Assembly (NCBI GenBank): GCA_900771195.1
Contig: CAAGMZ010000003.1
Coordinates: 1-45,703, forward strand
Source of the DNA: Lachnospiraceae bacterium
GTDB taxonomy: Bacteria; Bacillota; Clostridia; Lachnospirales; Lachnospiraceae
DNA length: 45,703 nt
Direction: 5' to 3'
The notes under the pieces were generated by a model that had not been told where the DNA came from, did no database searches, and saw nothing but the letters and a program-made list of their open reading frames with translations. Positions 24,093 through 33,573 of this stretch are shown piece by piece. Position numbers and translations under genes: made by a program. Every line of letters starts with the position of its first letter. Position 1 is the first letter of the stretch.

Positions 24093-24862
24093 AAGCGGTA
24101 CATTCTCCTTGCATTTTCGTACGTGGCATCAACCACCCGGTCGTATGAAACTCCCTTGATTTGGGCAATAAGCTCAGCCACAAGCGGAAGATTAAGCGAT
24201 GAATTGCGCTCACCCCTGTGCGGCACCGGAGCCATATAGGGGCAGTCGGTTTCCAGAACTATTCTGTCAAGAGGTGCATATGCAATGACATCCTTTGTCT
24301 TATGGTTATTTTTGAAGGTCGCAGCTCCGCCTATTCCGATATAAAATCCCATGTTAAGGTATTTTGCAGCCTCTTCCTTAGGATATGAAAAGCAGTGCAC
24401 TACTCCGCCGCAGTCGCATGCTTTTTCAGCATCCATAATGTCATAAGTGTCTTTGGCCGCATCCCTTGAATGAACGATTATGGGCTTTCCAAGCTCTTTT
24501 GCCATACTTATCTGTCTGGCAAAAAACTCCTTCTGATGATGTCTGTTGTCATCATCATAGTAATAGTCGAGCCCTATTTCTCCGATTGCAACTATCCTCC
24601 TGTCCTCTTCTGCCTTATTCCTAAGCCACTTCATATCGGCATCCGAAATCTCCCGTATCTCGCTCGGATGAATGCCAAGAGCGCCATACATCCAGTCGTA
24701 GCCTTCTATCAGGTTCACGGTTTTGTGACAGGTTTCAATGCTTGACCCCACATTTACCACATTTCCTATTCCCTTATCATTAAGGGAGGCCAGCAAGGCC
24801 TCCCTGTCTTCATCAAATGCCTCATCTTCATAATGGGCATGCGTGTCAAAAATACTGCTCAT
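24089..24862 (-). CDS. tatD: TatD family metal-dependent DNase
   Basis: This is a TIM-barrel hydrolase of 257 residues. Metal ligands are visible: FDTHAHY at the N-terminus (H8 and H10), GEIGLDYYYD (Glu near 95), IIVHSRDA, VVHCFSY and the late LETDCPY Asp. The family has 3'-5' DNase activity and is linked to DNA repair. Its ATG overlaps the metG stop (TGATG) and its stop overlaps rsmA, so the three genes are coupled. Confidence 0.93.
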   Translation of the reverse strand: MSSIFDTHAHYEDEAFDEDREALLASLNDKGIGNVVNVGSSIETCHKTVNLIEGYDWMYGALGIHPSEIREISDADMKWLRNKAEEDRRIVAIGEIGLDYYYDDDNRHHQKEFFARQISMAKELGKPIIVHSRDAAKDTYDIMDAEKACDCGGVVHCFSYPKEEAAKYLNMGFYIGIGGAATFKNNHKTKDVIAYAPLDRIVLETDCPYMAPVPHRGERNSSLNLPLVAELIAQIKGVSYDRVVDATYENARRMYRL

Positions 24863-26826
24863 CAGCCTACCTCTGAGCCGTTAACTGCTCCGTCCTCAGC
24901 TGTAAGAAGAACATATCCGCCCTTCTCATCCTCAGCACACAGAAGCATTCCCTCCGAGAGAACTCCTGCAAGCCTGGCAGGCTTAAGATTGGCTACAACA
25001 ACGACCTTCTTTCCTACCATTTCCTCTGCTGAATAGTACTGCTTTATTCCGGAAACTATCTGGCGCACTTCACTGCCCATTTTCACCTGGGAACAGAGAA
25101 GCTTCTTGGAGCCTTTGACTTCCTCACACTTAATTATCTCACCCATTCTGAGCTGTACTTTGTCAAAATCATCTATGGATATCTGCTCCTTGGCAGGAAT
25201 ATCGACGCCCTTGTCTTCTGCCTCTGCCGGTGCGCCGTTTGCTGCCATCTGTGCCTCCTGAATAGCATTTACTTTTTCCATTACTTCGTTAACATCAAGT
25301 CTTGCGAAAAGTATCTCTGGCTTGTCTGTTACCTTTCCGCCGTCAGGATACTTTCCAAATGTGTCCAGCTCCTCAAGCTCTCTTGCGGTATCGCCTATCT
25401 GCGCAAGAATCTTATCCGAGGTATCAGGCATAAACGGGAAAAGAAGTGTTGCTCCGATTGAAATTCCCTCGACCAGATTGTAAAGGACCGTCGCAAGCCT
25501 GTCCTTCTTATCCTCATCCTTGGCAAGTGCCCAGGGCATCGTCTCGTCAATATATTTATTGCATCTCTTAAATATGCTGAAGACCTCCGTTATGGCATCT
25601 GCCACACGAAGCTTATCCATTTTGGCGTCAACATTTTTAACAGCCTGAAGAACTGTGTTCTTAAGATCATCGTCAACCGGTTCAGAAACGCCTTTATTCT
25701 CAACAACTCCGTCAAAATACTTGTTGGACATTGAAATTGTTCTGTTAACAAGGTTGCCCAGAGTGTTGGCAAGCTCCGAATTAATCCGCTCCACAAGCAG
25801 CTCCCATGTAATTGAGCCGTCATTGTCAAAAGGCATCTCATGCAGCACAAAAAATCTCACTGCATCAACACCGAACATATTTACAAGGTCATCCGCATAA
25901 ATCACATTTCCCTTGGACTTGCTCATCTTGCCTTCGCCCTGTAAAAGCCACGGGTGTCCGAATACCTGCTTGGGAAGCGGCACATCAAGCGCCATAAGAA
26001 ATATTGGCCAGTAAATCGTATGGAAACGAATTATATCCTTTCCAATCAGATGAAGGTCTGCGGGCCAGTATTTGTCAAAAAGTTCATCATTGCTCCCGTC
26101 TGCATCATATCCAAGTCCGGTAATATAGTTGGTGAGGGCATCAAGCCATACATAAACAACATGCCTGTCATCAAAATCCACAGGAATTCCCCACTTAAAG
26201 GATGTCCTTGAAACACACAGATCCTGAAGTCCCGGAAGCAGGAAATTATTCATCATCTCATTCTTTCTTGATTCCGGCTGTATGAACTCCGGATGGGTAT
26301 TTATGTGGTCTATGAGTCTGTCCGCATACTTGCTCATCTTGAAAAAGTATGCTTCCTCCCTTGCCGGCTTGACCTCCCTGCCGCAATCGGGACATCTGCC
26401 GTTCACAAGCTGCGACTCCGTCCAGAATGACTCACAGGGAGTACAGTACATTCCCTCATAATGCCCCTTGTATATATCTCCTTTATCATAAAGCTTCTTA
26501 AAAATCTTCTGAACCTGCTTCTCATGGTCAGCATCGGTTGTCCTTATGAATTTGTCATATGAAGTATTCATAAGGTCCCATATTCTCTTGATATCACCGG
26601 CTACATTGTCCACATACTCTTTGGGCGTAACTCCGGCTGCTTCGGCCTTCATCTCAATCTTCTGCCCATGCTCATCCGTTCCGGTCTGAAAACGCACGTC
26701 ATATCCCTGCATTCTCTTATATCTCGCGATACTGTCAGCAAGCACGATTTCGTACGTGTTGCCTATATGAGGCTTGCCTGATGCATAAGCTATTGCTGTT
26801 GTAATATAATAAGGTTTCTTACTCAT
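24862..26826 (-). CDS. metG: Methionyl-tRNA synthetase
   Basis: The enzyme charges tRNA-Met. The 654 residues include the class I HIGN motif (20-23), a zinc knuckle of the CX2C type (near residues 128-150), KMSKSKGN (near 300), a helical anticodon-binding domain, and a C-terminal EMAP/Trbp111-like tRNA-binding domain (from about residue 550) after a linker rich in Ala, Glu and Gln. This fused form is typical of Clostridia. It heads the metG-tatD-rsmA unit. I see no T-box in front of it. Confidence 0.97.
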   Translation of the reverse strand: MSKKPYYITTAIAYASGKPHIGNTYEIVLADSIARYKRMQGYDVRFQTGTDEHGQKIEMKAEAAGVTPKEYVDNVAGDIKRIWDLMNTSYDKFIRTTDADHEKQVQKIFKKLYDKGDIYKGHYEGMYCTPCESFWTESQLVNGRCPDCGREVKPAREEAYFFKMSKYADRLIDHINTHPEFIQPESRKNEMMNNFLLPGLQDLCVSRTSFKWGIPVDFDDRHVVYVWLDALTNYITGLGYDADGSNDELFDKYWPADLHLIGKDIIRFHTIYWPIFLMALDVPLPKQVFGHPWLLQGEGKMSKSKGNVIYADDLVNMFGVDAVRFFVLHEMPFDNDGSITWELLVERINSELANTLGNLVNRTISMSNKYFDGVVENKGVSEPVDDDLKNTVLQAVKNVDAKMDKLRVADAITEVFSIFKRCNKYIDETMPWALAKDEDKKDRLATVLYNLVEGISIGATLLFPFMPDTSDKILAQIGDTARELEELDTFGKYPDGGKVTDKPEILFARLDVNEVMEKVNAIQEAQMAANGAPAEAEDKGVDIPAKEQISIDDFDKVQLRMGEIIKCEEVKGSKKLLCSQVKMGSEVRQIVSGIKQYYSAEEMVGKKVVVVANLKPARLAGVLSEGMLLCAEDEKGGYVLLTAEDGAVNGSEVG

Positions 26827-26878
26827 TCAAATGACCTCGCTAACTTTTACTTGTACCCTCAAGATTAGCATAATATAT

Positions 26879-26909
26879 GAAAAAAAGCAATGTATTACAT
26901 TCTTTTTTC
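26879..26909. repeat. Dyad between the metG and FliD-like promoters
   Basis: AATGTA-T-TACATT (26889-26901) is a perfect short dyad, flanked by A-run and T-run sequence that extends the symmetry to about 31 bp with a small bulge. It lies in the divergent promoter region. Confidence 0.45.
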
Positions 26910-26918
26910 AAAAAAATA

Positions 26919-26947
26919 GTGACAAACTTCCTCTTAGGGTGTAATAT
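26919..26947 (+). promoter_or_regulatory. Predicted promoter of the FliD-like gene
   Basis: GTGACA (26919-26924), a 17-bp spacer and TAATAT (26942-26947) lie about 70 bp before the start codon. Confidence 0.5.
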
Positions 26948-27019
26948 AAGATTGTAGAAATGGATTTTCTGCTTTATTTGTTGTACCTATCTATCATATC
27001 AGACAAGGAGGTGACTGTT

Positions 27020-28297
27020 ATGATAAGCAGTGTATACAGCTATTATATGGCTACATACGGCGCTAAACCGGGCAACAGACATAATGCCCACAAAAAAAGT
27101 GAATTACGCGACGTCTATAACAACATTGTCAAGCTTAACAGGTCAAGCCCCTTCTATAAGGTAGATGTGTCCGAGGAATCGCAGAGACGTGCCATTGATT
27201 TGAAGGAAAGTGCCAGCGGTCTTTCCGACATAACTGATGACCTTACGGATGCAGTCAGTGGCGATATGACCTTCCAGAGCATTGCCGAATCTGACAACGA
27301 GGATGTTGTTCAGGCTGAATATATCGGCGAAAATAAATCTGCCGGCTCATCACGGAAGTTTACCATCGCCGTAAAGCAGTTAGCCACTCCTCAGGTCAAC
27401 ACAGGTAATTACCTTAATCCCAAGGCGCGTAATCTTTTCACGGGAACATATTCTTTTGACGTAAATATTTCATCTGTTACATATGAGCTTCAGTATTCCG
27501 TTAAAGACGGAGAGAATAACGGTGATGTCCAGAAAAAGCTTGCGCGGCTTATCAACAAGTCCAACATAGGGCTTAAGGCTGATATTGTTGAGAACCAGAC
27601 AGGTCTTACCGCACTCAGGCTCACCTCCAACATGACCGGCATCGGTGATAAGCCTGTAATATTTACTGTTACAGACGAAAATTCATCGGCACTTCCGGGA
27701 ACGGTAAGCACACTTGGACTTGATAAGACCACCTCTTATCCATCCAATGCTGTTTTTGAGCTTAACGGCGATACCAAGATTTCGTCCTCCAACAATTTTA
27801 CCGTTGACAGGGAATTTGATATAACACTTAAATCAGTCAGCAGTGACGGCGAAAAAGTAACCATAGGGCTCAAGCAGAATATGGATTCTCTTGTGGACAG
27901 CATCAATAAGCTTGCTGACAAATTCAACCGTCTTGCCTCCCTTGCAGGCAACAGCTCACAGTTTGAGAGTCATAAGCTTCACGATGCCCTGTCAGGAATA
28001 GTCAGTGAATACAAAAATGTACTGGAAGCCAACGGTCTTGAAGCCGGTGATGACGGACTTCTTTCCGTAAACGAGGAAAAGCTCAAAAGCTCAGCCAAGA
28101 ACGGTTCCCTGCTCGGCACGCTTTCACAATTGGGAAAATTTAAGGATGCCGTACAGCAGAAAGCCCATGATGTTATGATAAATCCCATGGAATACATCAA
28201 TAAAGTGGTAGTAAGCTACAAGAACCCGAAGAGGCCTTCCGCTGACCCGTACACAACATCTATTTATTCAGGAATGATGTATAATTCATATTGTTAA
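27020..28297 (+). CDS. FliD-like flagellar cap (hook-associated protein 2) homologue
   Basis: The 425 residues resemble FliD-type filament-capping proteins: a helical N-terminal part (about 30-90), a central strand-rich region with an FTIAVKQLATPQ segment typical of FliD domain 1, a GLDKTTSYPSNAVFELNG-type region, and C-terminal helices with LVDSINKLADKFNRLA and LLSVNEEKL. No signal peptide is seen, consistent with export by a flagellar-type route if it is exported. The start is the ATG at 27020, behind AAGGAGGTG; the frame is open upstream but has no ribosome site. No other flagellar gene lies in the window, so it may serve another surface role or be an orphan. Confidence 0.75.
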   Translation: MISSVYSYYMATYGAKPGNRHNAHKKSELRDVYNNIVKLNRSSPFYKVDVSEESQRRAIDLKESASGLSDITDDLTDAVSGDMTFQSIAESDNEDVVQAEYIGENKSAGSSRKFTIAVKQLATPQVNTGNYLNPKARNLFTGTYSFDVNISSVTYELQYSVKDGENNGDVQKKLARLINKSNIGLKADIVENQTGLTALRLTSNMTGIGDKPVIFTVTDENSSALPGTVSTLGLDKTTSYPSNAVFELNGDTKISSSNNFTVDREFDITLKSVSSDGEKVTIGLKQNMDSLVDSINKLADKFNRLASLAGNSSQFESHKLHDALSGIVSEYKNVLEANGLEAGDDGLLSVNEEKLKSSAKNGSLLGTLSQLGKFKDAVQQKAHDVMINPMEYINKVVVSYKNPKRPSADPYTTSIYSGMMYNSYC

Positions 28298-28301
28298 AGT
28301 C

Positions 28302-28363
28302 AAAATACCATTTCCGGCTGCCAAAGCCTTAAGGCTCCAAAGGCAGTCAGAAATGGTATTTTA
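28302..28363. terminator. Strong bidirectional terminator
   Basis: AAAATACCATTTC (28302-28314) and GAAATGGTATTTT (28350-28362) are a perfect 13-bp inverted repeat, extended inside by CTGCC-GGCAG. The A-run and T-run at the two ends let it serve both the FliD-like gene and the convergent methyltransferase gene. Confidence 0.9.
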
Positions 28364-28417
28364 GCTTCTATACTCTGATTACGCCAAATTACTGTTCCTA
28401 TTGCTTAAAACAGTATC

Positions 28418-29278
28418 CTATGCTTCCCATCGTCCGCTTGCACCGCAGGGCAGCACAAGACCGCTTTCCGTCACAGGCAATCCTATTTCATCGGATTTTA
28501 CACTTCCGCCATGCTTTGGACATATTGCCGAGCTTATCATATAAGTGAGCACTGCGGGCGCAAGTCCGGTTGTATAAGAATTTATGAGAAAGAATAGCGG
28601 ATTATCCGACAAAAGCTGCTCGCACAGGCACACAAACGGATATATGGAATCCTCTATCTTCCATATCTCACCTTTGGGCCCGCGTCCGTATGACGGCGGG
28701 TCCATTATTATTCCGTCATACTTGTTTCCCCGCCTGATTTCCCGTTCCACAAACTTGACACAGTCATCCACAAGCCACCTTATGGGTGCATCCGAAAGCC
28801 CCGATGATGCTGCGTTTTCTTTGGCCCAGCCTACCATACCCTTGGATGCGTCCACATGGGTTACGCTTGCGCCTGCCGCCGCAGCAGCAAGTGTTGCGCC
28901 TCCTGTGTACGCAAACAGATTAAGTACCTTCACAGGTCTTCCCGCCTTACGGATTTTTTCCCCAAACCAGTCCCAGTTGGTTGCCTGCTCGGGGAAAAGT
29001 CCCGTATGCTTAAAAGAAAACGGTTTCAGATTAAACGTAAGACTGCCATAATCTATACTCCACTGCTTTGGAAGGTCGAAAAATTCCCAATCACCTCCGC
29101 CCTTAGTACTTCGGTGGTAATGTCCGTTCATTTTCTTCCATCCGGGAACGTCCTTCGGGGTATTCCATATAACCTGAGGGTCAGGTCTTACCAGTATATA
29201 TTTTCCCCAGCGCTCAAGCTTTTCACCTGATGACGTATCGATTATTTCATAGTCCTTCCATTTATCTGCAATCCACAT
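28418..29278 (-). CDS. Class I SAM-dependent methyltransferase (RlmI-like)
   Basis: The 286 residues carry a SAM-binding motif VLNLFAYTGGATLAAAAAGA (near 120-140), the acidic VTHVDASKGMV, and a catalytic-loop DPPSYGRGPKGE (near 192), the pattern of RlmI/RlmK-type rRNA methyltransferases. There is no N-terminal PUA domain, so it is shorter than RlmI; the target is not settled. It lies 17 bp after hydA on the same strand but has no evident link to hydrogenase function. Confidence 0.88.
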   Translation of the reverse strand: MWIADKWKDYEIIDTSSGEKLERWGKYILVRPDPQVIWNTPKDVPGWKKMNGHYHRSTKGGGDWEFFDLPKQWSIDYGSLTFNLKPFSFKHTGLFPEQATNWDWFGEKIRKAGRPVKVLNLFAYTGGATLAAAAAGASVTHVDASKGMVGWAKENAASSGLSDAPIRWLVDDCVKFVEREIRRGNKYDGIIMDPPSYGRGPKGEIWKIEDSIYPFVCLCEQLLSDNPLFFLINSYTTGLAPAVLTYMISSAICPKHGGSVKSDEIGLPVTESGLVLPCGASGRWEA

Positions 29279-29295
29279 TTTAATAACCAGCCTTT

Positions 29296-30984
29296 TTATT
29301 TGTTGACATGAAGGAGCTCATGTGCCCTGTCCTTAAGTATACCATACTCGTAAAGCTCCTTTACAACAGGATTTTCATCAGAGCGTTTTATCAGAGCCTC
29401 TTTGTCAGCCTTGTAAATTCCCTGCATACGCTGTTTCTTATCCTGCTTGTGGCTGAACGGCTGTCCGGCGCCGGCTATGCAGCCGTAAGGACAGGCCATT
29501 ATTTCCACAAAATCAAAATGGTCTTCACCCTTTTCAATCATCTCAAGAAGCACATCTGCATTTCCAAGCCCACTTACAACAGCCACACGCAAAGTTTTCT
29601 CGCCGAGTGACACATTGGCAGTTTTGATTCCGTCCATTCCCCGGATTCCGCTGTACTCTATTTCCTTCATGGCAAAATCACTGTCATCTGCCACGCGTCT
29701 CAGCGCTGCTTCCATAACCCCGCCTGTTGTGCCGAAGATAGTTCCCGCACCTGACGAAATGGAGAACGGCATATCCGGTGCTCCCGGCTCTATCTCGCCA
29801 AACTGGATTCCCGCCTCGCGAATCATGTTGATAAGCTCTTTGGTGGTGATAACATAATCAACATCACGTATTCCGTCGCGGGTAAACTCCGGTCTTGCTG
29901 CCTCATATTTCTTGGCGGTACAAGGCATTACGGCCACAGACACTGTCTGAAGACCGCTCTCCTTATCAGCAGGCTTGTAATACTCCTTTATCACAGAACC
30001 GAACATCTCCATGGGTGAACGGCATGTTGAAATGTACGGAAGTATCTCCGGATGCTTTGTCTCGGCAAATCTTACCCAGGCAGGACAGCAGGATGTGAAA
30101 AGCGGATACTTATTATCACCCTTTTCAAGCTTTTTCACAAGTTCAGCCGACTCCTCCATTATGGTAAGGTCAGCGGCAAAGCTTGTGTCAAAAACAATGT
30201 CAAAGCCCAGCATTCTCATTGCCGTATAAACTTTTCCGATGGAATTTGTTCCCGGTTCAAGCCCGAATTCCTCTCCGATTGCCACACGCACTGCAGGCGC
30301 AATCTGAGCAACCACCCTCTTACCCGGAGAATAAATTTCCTGCCATACGTTCTTCACATTGCTTTTTACCGTTATGGCTCCGGTAGGACACACAGCAGCA
30401 CACTGACCGCAGTTGACACAGTTCGTCTCGGCAATCTTTTTCCCGAACGCCGGGGTAACAATCATATCCGTTCCTCTGTTAGCAAAATCAATTGCACCTA
30501 CATGCTGCACCTCATTGCACATACGGACGCAGTCACCGCACAGAATGCATTTGTCAGGCTGGCGGAGGATTGAAAGCGATGAATCGTCCACCGGCATATG
30601 CTTTCTGGTATTTTTAAATCTGATATCAGTAAGCCCGAACCTTCTCGCAAGAAGCTGAAGACGGCAGTTCTGATTTTTTTCACAGGTCGTGCAGTCACGG
30701 CAGTGCGATGCCAGAAGGAGCTCCAGAATTGTCTTTCTGTATTTGTGAAGCTTTCCCGTGTTAGTCTTTATGACCATTTTGTCCTTCGGAAGAGTCGAAC
30801 ATGAAGCTATTATATTTCCGCGGTCATCCTCAACAACACACATACGGCAGGCTCCGTATATGGACAAATCAGAGTAATAGCAGAATGTGGGCACATGAAT
30901 TCCCGCCTTCTGTATTACCTGAAGAATATTGCGTTCGTTGGTAAATTCCGTACGAATGCCGTCGATTATCATATATTTTCCCAT
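29296..30984 (-). CDS. hydA: [FeFe]-hydrogenase catalytic subunit
   Basis: HydA makes or consumes H2 at the H-cluster. The 562 residues hold an N-terminal [2Fe-2S] domain, a His-Cys3 [4Fe-4S] site (HCRDCTTCEKNQNC), two ferredoxin-type [4Fe-4S] clusters (CILCGDC and CVNCGQC, about 140-205), and all three H-cluster motifs: TSCCPAW (near 298), MPCTAKKYE (near 353) and MACPYGCIAGAG (near 498). It is last of hydC-hydB-hydA, the layout of the trimeric, NAD(H)-linked and often electron-bifurcating type. AGGAGGG precedes the ATG. Whether it bifurcates cannot be read from the sequence. Confidence 0.95.
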   Translation of the reverse strand: MGKYMIIDGIRTEFTNERNILQVIQKAGIHVPTFCYYSDLSIYGACRMCVVEDDRGNIIASCSTLPKDKMVIKTNTGKLHKYRKTILELLLASHCRDCTTCEKNQNCRLQLLARRFGLTDIRFKNTRKHMPVDDSSLSILRQPDKCILCGDCVRMCNEVQHVGAIDFANRGTDMIVTPAFGKKIAETNCVNCGQCAAVCPTGAITVKSNVKNVWQEIYSPGKRVVAQIAPAVRVAIGEEFGLEPGTNSIGKVYTAMRMLGFDIVFDTSFAADLTIMEESAELVKKLEKGDNKYPLFTSCCPAWVRFAETKHPEILPYISTCRSPMEMFGSVIKEYYKPADKESGLQTVSVAVMPCTAKKYEAARPEFTRDGIRDVDYVITTKELINMIREAGIQFGEIEPGAPDMPFSISSGAGTIFGTTGGVMEAALRRVADDSDFAMKEIEYSGIRGMDGIKTANVSLGEKTLRVAVVSGLGNADVLLEMIEKGEDHFDFVEIMACPYGCIAGAGQPFSHKQDKKQRMQGIYKADKEALIKRSDENPVVKELYEYGILKDRAHELLHVNK

Positions 30985-30996
30985 ACAGCAGCCCTC

Positions 30997-32886
30997 CTAC
31001 ATCTCTTCTACCGCATGGAAGTTACAGCCTTCCTTGCAGGCAAAGCATTTAATACATTTGCTTGTATCAATCGTATGCGGTTTCTTAAGTTCACCGGAAA
31101 TAGCTCCGACAGGGCACATTCTGGCGCATTTGGTACACCCTTTGCATATGTCAGGATTGATACGCAGATTCACAAGAGCCTTACACTGTCCCGCCGGACA
31201 CTTATGGTCAACTACATGGGCAACATATTCGTCCCTGAAGTACTTCATGGTACTTACAACCGGTGAAGCTGCCGTCTTTCCAAGCCCGCAAAGTGCAGTA
31301 TTGGAAATAGTGTCCGCAAGCTCCTCCAGCATATCAAGATGCTCCATCGTACCACGCCCTTCCGTAATGTCGGTAAGAAGCTCCAGCATACGCTTGGTGC
31401 CTTCCCTGCATGGTACGCACTTTCCGCAGGATTCATTCTGGGTAAAATTCATGAAAAATCTTGCAACCTCAACCATACAGCTCTTGTCATTCATAACAAC
31501 AAGGCCGCCGGAACCAATCATGGCTCCTACCTTCTTAAGCGAATCAAAATCAAGGTGCATATCCAGATGATCCTCTGTAGCGCTTATGCAAAGGCATCCG
31601 CCTGACGGACCTCCTATCTGGACAGCCTTAAAATCTCCGCCCTTTACGCCGCCTCCTATGTCAAAAATAACCTTTCTCAGCGTCGTTCCCATCGGAACCT
31701 CAATAAGTCCGGTGTTATTAACATTACCGGTCAGTGCAAATGCCTTTGTTCCGTGGTTATTCTCAGGTCCGAAGCCCTTATACCACTCTGAGCCGTTGTT
31801 GATAATTGGCGGCACATTGCAGTAGGTTTCAACATTGTTAAGTACCGTAGGCTTTCCGAAAAGACCATGCTCAACCGTTCTGGGAGGTTTTACACGCGGC
31901 ATTCCGCGGTTGCCTTCGATTGATGCCGTGAGTGCACTTCCCTCACCACACACGAATGCTCCCGCACCTTTACTTATGTGCATGTCAAAATCAAAGCCCG
32001 AGCCCATTATGTTTTTGCCTAAAAGCCCGATTTCCTCAGCCTGGTCAATGGCCTTCTGAAGACGCTCGCACGCGAGAGGGTACTCTGCGCGCACATAGAT
32101 ATAACCATGATGAGCATTGGTGGCAATTCCGGCAATCATCATTCCTTCAAGCACTCTGTGGGGGTCGCCTTCCATCATCGACCTGTCCATAAATGCTCCC
32201 GGGTCACCCTCGTCACCGTTACATACGATATATTTTTCCGGCTCAGTCTGTGCAAGCACCTGCGCCCATTTTTTACCCGTTGGAAATCCTCCGCCTCCGC
32301 GTCCTCTCAGTGATGAATCTGAAATTTCATCCACAATCTGCTGTGAGGTCATCTCAAAAAGTGCTTTTTCCAAAGCACTGTAGCCTCCGACAGCTATGTA
32401 TTCCTTGATTGACTCGGCATTAATATGCCCGCAGTGTTCAAGCGCTATTCTTGTCTGCTGCTTATAGAAAGGAATATCAGCCTGACGAAAATACGGATTG
32501 CCGTCTTTGTCTTTATATACAAGACGTTCAACGATTTCATCACCGATTATCGTCTTCTCGATGATTTCCTCACAATCCTCCACTTTAACTTTCACATAGA
32601 GCCATCCCATGGGCTCGATTCTGATGAGCGGTCCCATCTCGCAGAAGCCGTGGCAGCCGCTTTTCTTAAGCCCTATGCTTCCGTCATGGGGCTCCTTTTC
32701 AAGCTTCACCTGACACTCAAGTCCCTGTTCCTCAAGAAGCTCCTTCATTCTGGCGTAAATATTAAGTGAGCCTCCTGCCACGCAGCCGGTTCCCGCACAT
32801 ATAAGTATCTGCTTTCTCTGGGCATTGAGAGCTGCCTTAAACTGCTGCCTTGCAGCCTTCATACCTTCTCTGGATTTAATCTGCAT
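30997..32886 (-). CDS. hydB: NADH-binding, NuoF-like hydrogenase subunit
   Basis: The 629 residues begin with a thioredoxin-fold [2Fe-2S] domain (C32 region CAGTGC and CHGFC), then a NuoF core with the NADH/FMN motif GRGGGGFPTGKKW (near 198) and GAGAFVCGEGSAL, the N3-type [4Fe-4S] site CGKCVPCREGT (near 485), and a C-terminal 2x[4Fe-4S] ferredoxin domain (CKGCTKCARMCP and CIKCFACKEGC). It passes electrons between NAD(H) and HydA. It overlaps hydC by 11 bp and ends 12 bp before hydA. Confidence 0.94.
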   Translation of the reverse strand: MQIKSREGMKAARQQFKAALNAQRKQILICAGTGCVAGGSLNIYARMKELLEEQGLECQVKLEKEPHDGSIGLKKSGCHGFCEMGPLIRIEPMGWLYVKVKVEDCEEIIEKTIIGDEIVERLVYKDKDGNPYFRQADIPFYKQQTRIALEHCGHINAESIKEYIAVGGYSALEKALFEMTSQQIVDEISDSSLRGRGGGGFPTGKKWAQVLAQTEPEKYIVCNGDEGDPGAFMDRSMMEGDPHRVLEGMMIAGIATNAHHGYIYVRAEYPLACERLQKAIDQAEEIGLLGKNIMGSGFDFDMHISKGAGAFVCGEGSALTASIEGNRGMPRVKPPRTVEHGLFGKPTVLNNVETYCNVPPIINNGSEWYKGFGPENNHGTKAFALTGNVNNTGLIEVPMGTTLRKVIFDIGGGVKGGDFKAVQIGGPSGGCLCISATEDHLDMHLDFDSLKKVGAMIGSGGLVVMNDKSCMVEVARFFMNFTQNESCGKCVPCREGTKRMLELLTDITEGRGTMEHLDMLEELADTISNTALCGLGKTAASPVVSTMKYFRDEYVAHVVDHKCPAGQCKALVNLRINPDICKGCTKCARMCPVGAISGELKKPHTIDTSKCIKCFACKEGCNFHAVEEM

Positions 32887-33358
32887 TCTCTTCCCCCTTT
32901 ATTCTGTCGATTATCTCTCGCGCTTTCTCAGGTGTCATTCCCGGATTTACCACATCATTGACTGTGCACACCGGTGCAAGTCCGCAGGCTCCAAGACACG
33001 ATACCGTCTCCACGGTAAAAAGTCCGTCGGCAGTTGTGGGGGAATCAGCCGTAACTCCCAGAATCTTGCGGAACTCCTCAAGAATCGGAACTGATTTTCT
33101 CACATGGCAGGCGGTGCCGTCGCAAACCTTTATCACATACTTGCCTTTCGGCTCAAGCGAAAAATTCTCATAAAATGTAGCCACCCCATAAATCTTGGCT
33201 TCGCTTATGTGTAGTTTCTCCGCTATATAGCAGAGTGCGTCCTGCGGAAGATAGTGATATTCCTTCTGAACATCCTGCATAATTGCAATCACCTTTGATG
33301 CATCATAATCGTGGGCATTAAGAATGTCATCCAGAACCTTATTGTCGGTTATGGTCAT
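32876..33358 (-). CDS. hydC: NuoE-like [2Fe-2S] hydrogenase subunit
   Basis: The 160 residues match the NuoE family: an N-terminal helical part with the KIYGVATFYENF motif, and the [2Fe-2S] ligands CDGTAC and CLGAC (about 80 and 120). It is the first gene of the hydrogenase operon. AAAGGAGGAG precedes its ATG. A TATAAT hexamer at 33397-33402 lies upstream; its -35 is poorly conserved. Confidence 0.94.
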   Translation of the reverse strand: MTITDNKVLDDILNAHDYDASKVIAIMQDVQKEYHYLPQDALCYIAEKLHISEAKIYGVATFYENFSLEPKGKYVIKVCDGTACHVRKSVPILEEFRKILGVTADSPTTADGLFTVETVSCLGACGLAPVCTVNDVVNPGMTPEKAREIIDRIKGEENAD

Positions 33359-33396
33359 ATAGTTTTACTCCTCCTTTCCTTCCCCGATATGATGAT

Positions 33397-33402
33397 ATTA
33401 TA
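33397..33402 (-). promoter_or_regulatory. Probable -10 element of hydCBA
   Basis: A perfect TATAAT on the minus strand lies 38 bp before the hydC start. No clear -35 is present at 16-18 bp, so an activator could be needed. Confidence 0.45.
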
Positions 33403-33525
33403 GCATACTTAGGAAATATTTGTATATCATTTTCATTCATTTCTACGGGTCAAATATCTTCATGCGCGGACGAATTTCCGGAACACTATATGGAGTGATA
33501 ATATATCGATTAACAGGATAAAAGT

Positions 33526-33554
33526 AAAAAAAGCTGACCCTGTCCGGATCAGCC
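33526..33554 (-). terminator. Intrinsic terminator after the flavodiiron gene
   Basis: On the minus strand GCTGATCC (33553-33546) pairs with GGGTCAGC (33540-33533) with one wobble pair, followed by seven T. Confidence 0.88.
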
Positions 33555-33573
33555 TTTTTTAATGTTAATAATC

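Noticed and set aside
26960..27019. A hydrophobic leader on the FliD-like protein
   Set aside because: The upstream ATG has no ribosome site, and AAGGAGGTG lies directly before the ATG at 27020.
33501..33520. A Rex-type redox operator ahead of hydCBA
   Set aside because: TGATAAT-N6-ATTAACA is only partly symmetric and the half-site spacing does not match the TTGTTAA-N4-TTAACAA pattern.
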